Assembly (NCBI GenBank): GCA_028724885.1
Contig: JAQYTJ010000055.1
Coordinates: 1-64,000, forward strand
Length of the DNA stretch: 64,000 nt
Reading direction: 5' to 3'
Source of the DNA: Bacteroidales bacterium
GTDB taxonomy: Bacteria > Bacteroidota > Bacteroidia > Bacteroidales > UBA932
The notes under the pieces: model-generated
Seen by the model: only the letters and a program-made list of their open reading frames with translations
Told to the model about the DNA's origin: nothing
Databases searched by the model: none
In this document: positions 8,605 through 17,947 of the stretch, in pieces
Layout: every line of letters starts with the position of its first letter
Numbering within the stretch: position 1 is the first letter of the stretch
Position numbers and translations under genes: made by a program

Positions 8605-11600
8605 TTAGAAGGTGATTTTTACGTTCACGCCGATGTTCCGGGTAGACGGAAGCATGAAATAATCGATGCCCTGGTAATAGTTGCCTGTGCTGGCCACCGC
8701 CTCCGGGTCGAAAGGGGCGTGGTTATAGAGCATCAGCAGGTTGCGGCCGATGAGGGAGGCTTGGATTCCCATTGCGTTCCGGAACCATTTCCTCGGTAGC
8801 TGCCAACTGATGTAGGCCTCTTGCAGGCGTACATTGGTCGCACTGTAGGTATAATACTGAGGCAGACCGCTTGAGGAGCCGATTGCGGCGTACCAGGTCT
8901 GTGGATCCACGTAGAAGGTGTCTTCCACGAGCACCGAACCGCGGTTGCGTGCTTCGGATGAGGCTGCGGACACACCGTATTGGTCAAGGGCTGCCTGGGT
9001 CGCCGAATAGACGATGCCGCCGAGGCGGGCGGACAGTAGGGCCCCGATGGTGAATCCTTTGAACGATAAGTCGTTCCGCCAGGCGAGGTTGGCTTTCGGG
9101 AAAACGCTGCCGAGCTTGATGTCTGGCAGGTTGTCCACGGTCACCAGAGCACCGGCAGGGTCGATCTCTATCTGAGCTTTGTCGTCGCGTTTCAACCCGC
9201 TGTTTGTGTACAGATCTCCGAGTGTGCCGTCTTTCTTGAGAATGAACTTGGCCTTGCCTAGCCCCTTTATTTCGAGGCGGTTCTTCGTAATGAGTTCTCC
9301 GGTCTCGGGATGGACGTAGTTGTCCACGAGGCGGCGGATCTTATTTTTGTTGGTGCTGAGGGTGAAGCCGGAATCCCAGCTGAAATTCCCCCAGGTATGG
9401 TCATAGCCCAGCGTCAGTTCCAGTCCTGTGTTTCTCACCGATCCAGTCTGCACGTATATCGTGGAATAGCCGGAAGAAACAGAAATCTGCGGGTCGAAGG
9501 TCTGGTTGTAAGTGTCAGCTCGATACCAGGTCAGGGCAAGGCTGAAATCCTTCCAGAGCCTGAGGTCGAGTCCAGCTTCCCAGGATTCCGTCCGTTCCGG
9601 ATAGAGATCCCCAATCGGGTAGTGGGTCTTGGGCTTCCAGGTCTGGGTGGTCTCGTCATAGGAGTATGTCAGTGAGGTCAGGTGCCTGGTGTATGGCATT
9701 CCGACGGAGCTGTAGGCCGTGCGAACCTTCATCAGATCAAACTGCTCGGGCATCCGGAACATTTGCGAAAGGACGGCGGAGAGGCCGACCGATGGGTAGA
9801 AGAATGACGACTGTGGGGAGTTCGCAAGCTGGGAAGCCCAGTCGTTGCGTCCAGTGATGGTCAGGTAGAGTATGCTCTTCCAGCCGATTTCCGCACTGGC
9901 GAATACGGATTGCGTCTGCTCCTCCCAGCCAGTCTGTCTGGCTTTTTTCTTGGCGTTGTCCAGGTCGAAGACATTGAACACGTTCGGAATGCCGTTCTCG
10001 CGGATCGGCCCCCTGTAGCTGAGTTCGTCGAAGCGAGTGTCCGTAATGCTTGCGCCGAGGTTGGCCACGATTGACCAGTCCCCAAAGCGTTTGTCCACGT
10101 TCGCAAGCAGGTCGGCGTAGGTCTGTGCTTCTTCCGATTTGGAAACTGTGTAGTGGCCTTGGGTGCTGCCTTCCGTGAGGGTGCTGATGGTGCTGGCATA
10201 GAGCTTCTGCTCGAAGCGGCCTGCGGCGTTATCCACGCGAATGCGGCCGGACAAATCCAGCCAGTCGAGCACCTTCCAGGTTGCGGAGGCGGACAGCATG
10301 TATCGTTTCTTGCCTGCATCCCGGAGGTTCCGGTATGCGATCCAGTATGGGTTCTGCATGCGGAGGTCGCCCTCTCCCTGCGGCCAGTACTGCGTCTTGA
10401 TGAGCCGCGCCGGATCCCAGCGTTCGAAAATTTTGGCGTTTTCGAAGTCGTCCCCGCGCGGGAAAAGATATGCCGGAACCAAAGGGTTCGAATACACTCC
10501 TTGGTTGGTCATGTTCCGGTCGTCCTGAACGATGTAGCTGGCACCTACGTCAAGTTTCACCTTGTCCCTGAAAAAAGATGTCGTGTTGCGGAAGGTGAAG
10601 TTGTAGCGGTTGTAGCGGTTGTTAGGGATGAAGCCCGTAGAGTTGACTGCAGCGGTGGAGAAGAAGGTCTGGTTCCGTTCGGTGCCAGTAGAGAGGGTGA
10701 AGGAGTTTGTGAATACGTTGCCTGTGCGGAAGAAGTCTTCCGGAGTGTAGCCCTTGCGAGCGGCTTCGGGGAGCTTCGGGCCCCAGCTAAGGATCGTGGA
10801 TCCATACGCATTGCCCCGGCTGCCGGTGCCATATTCATTCTGAAAATGCGGTAGCACAAAAGGACGGATCCATTCGGTGTTGCTGGAGAAGGTGATCTGA
10901 GGCTTGCCGGTGAGGCCGCGTTTGGTCGTGATGACGATGGCTCCGTTGGCGGCTGTGCTGCCGTAGAGTGCGGCTGCGGCGGCTCCTGTCAGGACAGACA
11001 CGCTCTCGATGTCGTCCGGGTTCAGGTCAGCGATGGCTTCCGTGAATCCCCGGGAGCCGAATTCCGTGTCACCTCCTCCGCCGAAGTTGTGCATCGGGAT
11101 GCCGTCGATGACGTAGAGGGCGTTGCTGGACTGCTGGATGGATTTCGAGCCGCGCATGATCACTTTGGAGGCACCCCCCACGCCGGCGGAGCTTTGGTTG
11201 ATGGTGACGCCGGCCACCTTGCCGCCCAGGGCGTTGATGAAGTTTGCGTCCTTGATCCGGACGAGATTGTCCGCCTTGACCTGCTGCACGTTGTAGCTTA
11301 GCGCTTTCTCCGCCCGGCGTATGCCGAGGGCGGTGACGACCGTCCCTTCCAGGGCAATGGAGCCTTCGACCAGGACAATTTGCAATGAAGCATGGTTTCC
11401 AACCGCGATTTGCTGGGACTCATATCCAAGACAATTGATTTCCAGCATGCTCCGGGCATCGGTTACTTCCATTGAAAACCGTCCGTCCTGATCGGTCTGG
11501 GTGCCGTTTTCCGTCCCCTGCTCCAGGATTACGGCTCCCGGGACAGGCTGTCCGGCTCGATCCCGGATCGTACCCGAGACCTTGCGGACATCCGCTTTCG

Positions 11601-11931
11601 CCCGGTTGGACAGGTAAATATGGAAGCCCTCGATGGAGTAATGGATGTCGAGGGGCGCAAACAGGGTCTCGCAAACATTTTCCACCGTTTCATTCCGGAC
11701 GGAAATGCTGACTGTCCTAGAGAGATCGACGCCTTGGTTCGCAAAGAGATAATGTGTCTGTTGCTTGATGCTCTCCAACGCTTGAGCGAGCGGGGCATCT
11801 TCCAGATGCATCGTGATCCGCGTACGTTGTTCCTGAGGCCAGGCCTTGACATCCGGGGCGGAAGCGGACAATGCGAGCAAAATACAAAGAAGACTGCAGA
11901 GTGCCTGCAGAATACTCGGAATTTTATTCAT
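8605..11931 (-). CDS. SusC/RagA TonB-linked outer membrane protein with N-terminal STN domain
   Basis: STN region (ITMHLEDAPLAQALESIKQQTHYLF), carboxypeptidase-like domain, plug (ALYVIDGIPMHN, SVLTGAAAAALYGSTAANGAIVITTKRG), beta-barrel. Confidence 0.95.
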   Translation of the reverse strand: MNKIPSILQALCSLLCILLALSASAPDVKAWPQEQRTRITMHLEDAPLAQALESIKQQTHYLFANQGVDLSRTVSISVRNETVENVCETLFAPLDIHYSIEGFHIYLSNRAKADVRKVSGTIRDRAGQPVPGAVILEQGTENGTQTDQDGRFSMEVTDARSMLEINCLGYESQQIAVGNHASLQIVLVEGSIALEGTVVTALGIRRAEKALSYNVQQVKADNLVRIKDANFINALGGKVAGVTINQSSAGVGGASKVIMRGSKSIQQSSNALYVIDGIPMHNFGGGGDTEFGSRGFTEAIADLNPDDIESVSVLTGAAAAALYGSTAANGAIVITTKRGLTGKPQITFSSNTEWIRPFVLPHFQNEYGTGSRGNAYGSTILSWGPKLPEAARKGYTPEDFFRTGNVFTNSFTLSTGTERNQTFFSTAAVNSTGFIPNNRYNRYNFTFRNTTSFFRDKVKLDVGASYIVQDDRNMTNQGVYSNPLVPAYLFPRGDDFENAKIFERWDPARLIKTQYWPQGEGDLRMQNPYWIAYRNLRDAGKKRYMLSASATWKVLDWLDLSGRIRVDNAAGRFEQKLYASTISTLTEGSTQGHYTVSKSEEAQTYADLLANVDKRFGDWSIVANLGASITDTRFDELSYRGPIRENGIPNVFNVFDLDNAKKKARQTGWEEQTQSVFASAEIGWKSILYLTITGRNDWASQLANSPQSSFFYPSVGLSAVLSQMFRMPEQFDLMKVRTAYSSVGMPYTRHLTSLTYSYDETTQTWKPKTHYPIGDLYPERTESWEAGLDLRLWKDFSLALTWYRADTYNQTFDPQISVSSGYSTIYVQTGSVRNTGLELTLGYDHTWGNFSWDSGFTLSTNKNKIRRLVDNYVHPETGELITKNRLEIKGLGKAKFILKKDGTLGDLYTNSGLKRDDKAQIEIDPAGALVTVDNLPDIKLGSVFPKANLAWRNDLSFKGFTIGALLSARLGGIVYSATQAALDQYGVSAASSEARNRGSVLVEDTFYVDPQTWYAAIGSSSGLPQYYTYSATNVRLQEAYISWQLPRKWFRNAMGIQASLIGRNLLMLYNHAPFDPEAVASTGNYYQGIDYFMLPSTRNIGVNVKITF

Positions 11932-11993
11932 ACATTTGTATAATGGTTAGTAATAAGTTTCAATGATGTTCCAGTCATGTGCTTGTTGCTATG

Positions 11994-12028
11994 GCCTGCG
12001 GATATTCACGGTATCCGCAGGCTTTTTT
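11994..12028 (+). terminator. Perfect 11-bp stem hairpin followed by T6 on + strand
   Basis: GCCTGCGGATA-ttcacgg-TATCCGCAGGC-TTTTTT. Confidence 0.65.
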
Positions 12029-12029
12029 A

Positions 12030-13001
12030 TTAGTGGATGTAGAGGGTGTCGCCGTCTCGCTCGTAGCGGAAGTCGGCCAGGTGCTGCAGAACGCGAAGCG
12101 CGTAGTCGATCCCATCGTTGATGCGGATTTCGCCGCTTGTGCAGTGTAGCACGGGAACGTTGGCGCATTCGATGACGATGCGGATGCCAAAGGCATTCTC
12201 GAATTCTCGCATCAATTCTTCGAAGCTCCGTCCGCCAATGTCGAGGATGCCTTGGGTCCAAAGGATATGCTTCCGGACATCCTGCGCCTCTTTCTGCAGG
12301 TGTCCGCCGACGAGGTTCACGGTCTCATCAGGCTTCATCATTAGTTCTTCCGTGCCGTTGCCAACCTTGACGGAGCCTTTGACAAGGGCGACGGAAAAAA
12401 TGCCGGCAGCCGGGTCGGCATCCACGTTGAATTCTGTTCCCAGCACTTCGACATCAGAGGCGAAAGTCTTTACTATGAATGGTTTGTCTGGGTCGTGCGT
12501 CACGGAGAAGTAGGCTTCTCCAGTCAGACTGACGGTTCGGTTCTTCCGGGAGAAAGCCATTGGATAGCGCAGGCTTGCACCCGAATTCAGTTTTACGCTG
12601 GTGCTGTCTGGCAGAATGAAATCCATCTGTTGTCCGGCCGGAACCCGGACTTCCGCCATCGTGTGAGAGAGCTGGCTCTGAACAATGCTGCCTATGATGT
12701 GTACTGCTCCAAACGCAATTGCAAAGGCGGCAGCGACACTTGCGGCGGCTAGGGCGGCGGTGCGCAGGATCGGCTTGCGGCGATTCCGGGCGGCCGGCCG
12801 GAGGCGGTCGGTCTCCGGCCGGATGTCATGCAGGACGAGTGCCTGGTACACGTCGAACGTCCTGCGGAAGCGTTTCCGGTTCGCAGAATCCTCTTTCAGC
12901 CAATCGTTCAGCTGCATTTCCTCTTCCGGAGAAGTATCGCTCCGGAAGTACTTGAACAGCATCTCATCAGAGATTCTTTCATGGTTTTCCCTCTGGGTCA
13001 T
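12030..13001 (-). CDS. FecR family anti-sigma factor
   Basis: FecR pattern (VRVPAGQQMDFILPDSTSVKLNSGASLRYP...RTVSLTGEAYFSVTHDPDKPFIVKT); start MTQRENHERISDE at 13001. Confidence 0.92.
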   Translation of the reverse strand: MTQRENHERISDEMLFKYFRSDTSPEEEMQLNDWLKEDSANRKRFRRTFDVYQALVLHDIRPETDRLRPAARNRRKPILRTAALAAASVAAAFAIAFGAVHIIGSIVQSQLSHTMAEVRVPAGQQMDFILPDSTSVKLNSGASLRYPMAFSRKNRTVSLTGEAYFSVTHDPDKPFIVKTFASDVEVLGTEFNVDADPAAGIFSVALVKGSVKVGNGTEELMMKPDETVNLVGGHLQKEAQDVRKHILWTQGILDIGGRSFEELMREFENAFGIRIVIECANVPVLHCTSGEIRINDGIDYALRVLQHLADFRYERDGDTLYIH

Positions 13002-13147
13002 GGTCGATGTGGTTTGTGGCAGCGTAAGGCGTTTGTTCCTATGTGCTTTACTTATTAAGCGTCTGGGCGAGGAAGTCTGACGCAAAAATTTCGTATAATT
13101 TGTAATCCTGCCAGAAACGTCGTATTTTTAATTGCTGGAAAAAAGAC

Positions 13148-13708
13148 ATGCCTGATGGAAAATCCCATATTTCCGACGATTCACTGATGTCGCTGCATAA
13201 GGAGAGGGAGCGCTTCGTGCTGCTTGCTCTGTCCTTCGTGCGGGATCGTGAGGTTGCGGAGGATTTGGTGCAGGAAAGCCTGCTCTATCTGCTGGAGAAC
13301 CAGGAGCGGATTGCGGACCGGAACTTGGCGGGCTATTTTTCCAAGGTCGTGATGAACAAGTGCTTGGACCTGCTGAGGCGGATGCGCCGTCGGGGCGAGA
13401 TCGAGGGTCAGATCCGTAACGGAGCTCTGCTGGATGAGTCGATCGCCATCCTTTCTGGGAAGGTCTCCGAGGATGCAGCTCTGCAGGTAGACATGAGCGG
13501 CCGGATAGAAGCCTGCCGGAAGGCACTGCCATCCCTGGCTTTCAAGGTGTTCATTGCCAGCCGGGTCGGTGGGATGACGCATCGGGAGATCGCAGAGGAG
13601 TTTGGGATCGCCCCAAGGCGCGTGAACACTGAAGTGCAGCGTGCGCTATCGGTGTTCCGGAAAGAATTTCAGGACTATCTCCAGAACTCGGCTCAGCCGG
13701 TGCCTTGA
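13148..13708 (+). CDS. RNA polymerase ECF-type sigma-70 factor
   Basis: Sigma-70 region 2 (LSFVRDREVAEDLVQESLLYLLEN) and region 4 (VGGMTHREIAEEFGIAPRRVNTEVQRAL); divergent from FecR. Confidence 0.92.
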   Translation: MPDGKSHISDDSLMSLHKERERFVLLALSFVRDREVAEDLVQESLLYLLENQERIADRNLAGYFSKVVMNKCLDLLRRMRRRGEIEGQIRNGALLDESIAILSGKVSEDAALQVDMSGRIEACRKALPSLAFKVFIASRVGGMTHREIAEEFGIAPRRVNTEVQRALSVFRKEFQDYLQNSAQPVP

Positions 13709-13823
13709 CTGGAGCAGCACTGGTCTCAGGCAGCTTGCATCGGGAATATCTCTTTCGTTTGGTCTCTCATATTGCTTCCTGGACGAGAGTGAATGATTCA
13801 TTTGAGAGGCCGTGGAAATGGTA

Positions 13824-14696
13824 CTATTCAATTTTCATGACATCTAGGTCAACTAGGCCTGGAATGCCCATGACCACGGCCTTGTCACTTACCTGCCAGA
13901 TCTTCCATGGCTCGCAGCCTGGCTGCTGCTTCCTGTAATGAGCTACCCAGACGGAATATTCATTGACGATTCCTTCGCAAAGATTGTCCTTGATGAAGGA
14001 CGAACTTGCGTAGACGATAGGTTTTTTCCCATATTCTTTTTCAATCGCCGTCAGCCATTGCAGAACCCTCTGGTTCAGAAGCTCCTTGGAGCAGCCTTGG
14101 TGGATGGTCTCGATGTCTAGTGCCGGTGTCAGGTCATTTGGCCGCAGTTTTCCAACGGTCTCGATGAAGTTCTCGGCCTGAAGCTCTCCGTCTTTAGAAC
14201 TTCGGAAGAAGTGGTAGGCCCCTCGCTTGACGTTTGCCTTTCCAGCTTCTCTCCAATTTGTCTTAAAGTCGCAGTCCTTGAAAGTTGCGCCCTCGGTCGC
14301 CTTGATATAGACGAAACTCACAGGCTTTATATTCATTGCCCTATAAGGGTCCTTGACAGTCCTCCATCTGCGATCGGTCATCACATAGAGCGAGTCCCAT
14401 ATGATCGGCCCATCGTTATTATGGGAGATGTCTATGCCATAATGCCAGTCTCCCTGAGGCACCTTGGCACCATATTCTTTATTGAAACTGAAATGCTGGC
14501 TTAGCAGAATGACGATTAAAGCGGCTACGACTGCTATCGCAGCAGCCTGCCATACAGAAACCTTAACGACCTTCTTCCTACTCTTCCTGGCCATAGGCTT
14601 CCTAGTTCCAGCTTTTTTAGACACCGCCTTTCTTGTGGGAGCTTTCTTTGCAGCTGGCATCGTCTGGAACGTTGAAGGTTTGCTTTTTTTCGTCAT
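13824..14696 (-). CDS. GH25 lysozyme/muramidase with N-terminal membrane anchor
   Basis: YGIDISHNNDGPIIWD, FVYIKATEGATFKDCDFKTNW, GAYHFFR, PALDIET; N-terminal K/R-rich region and TM helix. Confidence 0.9.
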   Translation of the reverse strand: MTKKSKPSTFQTMPAAKKAPTRKAVSKKAGTRKPMARKSRKKVVKVSVWQAAAIAVVAALIVILLSQHFSFNKEYGAKVPQGDWHYGIDISHNNDGPIIWDSLYVMTDRRWRTVKDPYRAMNIKPVSFVYIKATEGATFKDCDFKTNWREAGKANVKRGAYHFFRSSKDGELQAENFIETVGKLRPNDLTPALDIETIHQGCSKELLNQRVLQWLTAIEKEYGKKPIVYASSSFIKDNLCEGIVNEYSVWVAHYRKQQPGCEPWKIWQVSDKAVVMGIPGLVDLDVMKIE

Positions 14697-14777
14697 TGCA
14701 ATTGATTTTTCTGCAAAAATAATTAAATTTGTTGAAGACAATTCAGCGAATTAATTCAATATCTAATATCGTTTATC

Positions 14778-15317
14778 ATGGAACTAAAAGGATCTCAGAC
14801 AGAAAAGAATCTGCACACTGCGTTTGCTGGCGAGAGCCAGGCTCACACAAAGTATCTTTATTACGCATCAAAAGCCGCTAAAGATGGCTACGTTCAGATA
14901 GGCAAGCTTTTTGAAGAAACCGCTCGCAACGAGAAAGAACATGCTAAGATATGGTTCAAGATACTCCATGGCGGTGAGATGCCAACGACGGAGGTGAATC
15001 TCGAGGATGCTGCCACCGGTGAAAATTACGAGTGGACTGACATGTATGCCGGTTTCGCCAAGACTGCAAAAGAAGAAGGCTTCGATGACATTGCCTTCTT
15101 ATTCTCCAGCGTAGGGGCCATAGAGAAAACCCATGAGGAAAGATACAGGAAACTGCTTAAGAATATCCAGGATGCTGTAGTTTTCTCTCGTGATGAAGAT
15201 TGCATATGGGAATGCTCCAATTGCGGCCATATCGTCATTGGCAAGAGGGCTCCAGAGGTCTGCCCTGTCTGCAAACACCCTAAGAGCTATTTCCAATTAA
15301 AAGCCAATAACTATTAA
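14778..15317 (+). CDS. rbr: Rubrerythrin
   Basis: Ferritin-like diiron domain ([16 protein letters not shown]) and C-terminal rubredoxin ([27 protein letters not shown]). Confidence 0.96.
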   Translation: MELKGSQTEKNLHTAFAGESQAHTKYLYYASKAAKDGYVQIGKLFEETARNEKEHAKIWFKILHGGEMPTTEVNLEDAATGENYEWTDMYAGFAKTAKEEGFDDIAFLFSSVGAIEKTHEERYRKLLKNIQDAVVFSRDEDCIWECSNCGHIVIGKRAPEVCPVCKHPKSYFQLKANNY

Positions 15318-15330
15318 CCATTCTTTATTC

Positions 15331-16518
15331 ATGAAAAAAATATTTGCGCTTGCGTTGCTGGCTTCGATGGTTCTCCCATTGTCAGCCCAAACTAAGAAAG
15401 CCGTTCTTCCAGAGTATAAGTTCACTGTAGTAAAGGAAAACCCTATCACTTCGGTCAAGAATCAGAACCGTTCTAGTACCTGCTGGTGTTTCTCCACCAT
15501 CGGTTACATTGAGTCAGAGATCATTCGTCAGAAAGGCATAAATGACACTACTCAGTATCCAGACCTTTCGGAAATGTTCGTGGTCTCCCATTCCTATAAG
15601 GATAGGGCCGACAAGTATGTGCGTACAGATGGAAACATTGGCTTTTCGGCTGGTTCCGAGTCAGGAGACGTTTTTCATGTCATAGAAGACTACGGCATAG
15701 TGCCTCAAGCTGCCATGCCTGGTCTTCAGTCCCTCCCGATTCATGGTGAGCTGGATGCTACTACGAAGTCCTTCGTGGATGTAATCGTTAAGAATCCTAA
15801 CAAAACCCTTTCACCGAACTGGAAGAAGGCTTTTGACGGCATCGTGGACAGTTTCCTTGGCAAGGTGCCGGAGACTTTCGAGTACAATGGCAAGACTTAC
15901 ACGCCTGCCCAGTATAGGGACGAGCTTGGAATCAAAGTTTCCGATTTCGTATCGCTGACATCGTTCACGCACCACCCATTCTATTCTTCGTACATAATGG
16001 AACTGAGCGATAACTGGAGATGGGACAGCGCATACAATGTTCCTATCGACGAACTCATGGATGTGCTTTATTCCGCAATTAATAATGGCTATACGGTAGC
16101 ATGGGGCACTGATGTAAGCGAGTCGGGCTTTAACAGGGACGGAATCGGCGTCCTGATTGATGACTCTAAAAAGCCTACTGCGGGTTCTGACCAGACTCGC
16201 TGGACCGGAGATGCTGGAGATAAGGCGCAGCCTAAGCAGGAGGAATTTCCTGCAGAGATTGCCGTGACGCAGGAGTCACGCCAGCAGTGGTATGACGAGA
16301 AAAACACTACCGACGATCACGGAATGCAGATTTTCGGCCTTGCGAAGGATCAGAACGGAAAGGATTTCTTCATGGTAAAGAATTCCTGGGGCGAGACGGG
16401 CAAGTATAAGGGAATATGGTACTGCTCTGATGCCTTCGTGCGTGGCAAGACCTTGGAAATCACTGTTCATAAGGATGCTCTGCCAAAGGATCTGAAGAAG
16501 AAGCTTGGGATTAAATGA
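15331..16518 (+). CDS. Secreted C1 family cysteine peptidase (aminopeptidase C/bleomycin hydrolase-like)
   Basis: Signal peptide; VKNQNRSSTCWCFSTIGYIESE (Cys site), DHGMQIFGLAKDQNGKDFFMVKNSWGETG (His/Asn sites). Confidence 0.92.
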   Translation: MKKIFALALLASMVLPLSAQTKKAVLPEYKFTVVKENPITSVKNQNRSSTCWCFSTIGYIESEIIRQKGINDTTQYPDLSEMFVVSHSYKDRADKYVRTDGNIGFSAGSESGDVFHVIEDYGIVPQAAMPGLQSLPIHGELDATTKSFVDVIVKNPNKTLSPNWKKAFDGIVDSFLGKVPETFEYNGKTYTPAQYRDELGIKVSDFVSLTSFTHHPFYSSYIMELSDNWRWDSAYNVPIDELMDVLYSAINNGYTVAWGTDVSESGFNRDGIGVLIDDSKKPTAGSDQTRWTGDAGDKAQPKQEEFPAEIAVTQESRQQWYDEKNTTDDHGMQIFGLAKDQNGKDFFMVKNSWGETGKYKGIWYCSDAFVRGKTLEITVHKDALPKDLKKKLGIK

Positions 16519-17264
16519 GCATTCGCAAATACATACCGAACACCATAACTTGTGCGAACATCCTGTGCGGTGCTGCTGGTATTGTATTTGCGTTCAGCGA
16601 TTCGCTTGAATCATCTTTTATAATGATGCTCGCCGCCGCCGTCTTCGACTTCATGGACGGTCTGGCGGCGAGGTTCTTGAAGGCATATTCAGACTTCGGC
16701 AAGGAGCTGGATTCTTTATGCGACGTGGTGAGCTTCGGGGTTCTGCCTTCGGCTATGCTGTCGCGGCTTTTCATGCCATCCGCTTTGTCTGTTTGCGGCC
16801 ATGTCGGCGGTACGATTCTTGGCCTCATGCCTTTGCTTCTAGCCGCTTTTTCGGCGCTGAGGCTTGCAAAGTTCAACCTTGATGAGCGTCAGCACGATAG
16901 TTTCTTAGGCCTGCCTACCCCTGCAGCCGCAATGCTTTGCGGCTCGCTAGCCGCTTACGTCAGCGTCGCTCCTGGCGGCATCCTGGCCTCTTGGTGCAGG
17001 AATCTTGCATTCATTCCCTTGCTCACGGTGTTGCTGTGTGCATTGCTTGTGAGCGAGATTCCGATGTTCTCTATGAAGTTCGGAACGAGCAAAGAGACTC
17101 CGATGAGAGAGAAAGCCAAACGCTTGGCATTATTGGCAGTCGCTGCATTGTCTGTGGCAGCTGCTGTGACTTTCGGACTTCGCTGGACGGTGATCCCAAT
17201 CATTAGTTTTACGGTCTACATAATCATTAACCTGTTTTTCGTCCTTTTCCCTCAAAGAGCATGA
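16515..17264 (+). CDS. pssA: CDP-diacylglycerol--serine O-phosphatidyltransferase
   Basis: CDP-alcohol phosphatidyltransferase motif DFMDGLAARFLKAYSDFGKELDSLCDVVSFG; multiple TM helices. Confidence 0.93.
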   Translation: MSIRKYIPNTITCANILCGAAGIVFAFSDSLESSFIMMLAAAVFDFMDGLAARFLKAYSDFGKELDSLCDVVSFGVLPSAMLSRLFMPSALSVCGHVGGTILGLMPLLLAAFSALRLAKFNLDERQHDSFLGLPTPAAAMLCGSLAAYVSVAPGGILASWCRNLAFIPLLTVLLCALLVSEIPMFSMKFGTSKETPMREKAKRLALLAVAALSVAAAVTFGLRWTVIPIISFTVYIIINLFFVLFPQRA

Positions 17265-17902
17265 CAGGCGGTAAATATGTGATATTTTATGTCCATGGCA
17301 TGGGTGGGGGCAGAGACAGCCGAATTCCGGCCATTCTGAAAGATAGCCTGGGCTCTAAGTTCGAGGTTTTCATCCGCACTTACGATTTCGACCCTGAGGT
17401 TGCCACTTCACAGCTTGCTCAGTGGGTTTCCGAGGTGCATCCTGATTTGGTGATAGGTGAGAGCATGGGCTGTGTGCATGCCATAGCTTTGAGAGGCTAT
17501 CCTCATCTTTTCGTCTCCCCATCTCTGAATGCTCCGCTATATTTTCAAGCGATGGCTGTTGTAGATAGGATCCCTGGTCTTACGAAATTCTTTGACTGGT
17601 ATTATCGCCCTAAGCCTGGCGACAGACAGAGATTGCATTTTGATCCTTCTCTCTTGAAAAAATGGGCTTCATGCCGGAAGATGGCATTGCAAAACACAAC
17701 TTTTAATGGCAGCAAGGACAGCTTCTATGCCTTCTTCGGAACTAAAGACAAGTTCCGCCGCAGCGGAGTCGTTTCTGTAAGGACTTGGCAGAAATATTTC
17801 GGTGATGGTACTTACGCAATATACGAAGGCACCCATTTCATGGAGGAAGAATATATTCAAGCTCTTCTCATCCCAAAAATCTACGAGGTTTTAGGAATAT
17901 AG
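17261..17902 (+). CDS. YqiA/YcfP family alpha/beta hydrolase
   Basis: YVHGMGGGRDSR and GESMGCVHAIAL nucleophile elbow; short UPF0227-like length. Confidence 0.75.
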   Translation: MTGGKYVIFYVHGMGGGRDSRIPAILKDSLGSKFEVFIRTYDFDPEVATSQLAQWVSEVHPDLVIGESMGCVHAIALRGYPHLFVSPSLNAPLYFQAMAVVDRIPGLTKFFDWYYRPKPGDRQRLHFDPSLLKKWASCRKMALQNTTFNGSKDSFYAFFGTKDKFRRSGVVSVRTWQKYFGDGTYAIYEGTHFMEEEYIQALLIPKIYEVLGI

Positions 17903-17947
17903 CACTTTTCGGTCCATTGCTCTTCGAACCCTGCGAACGCAGTAAAT

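Noticed and set aside
10153-10854. 233-aa plus-strand ORF
   Set aside because: Antisense within susC, no independent support.
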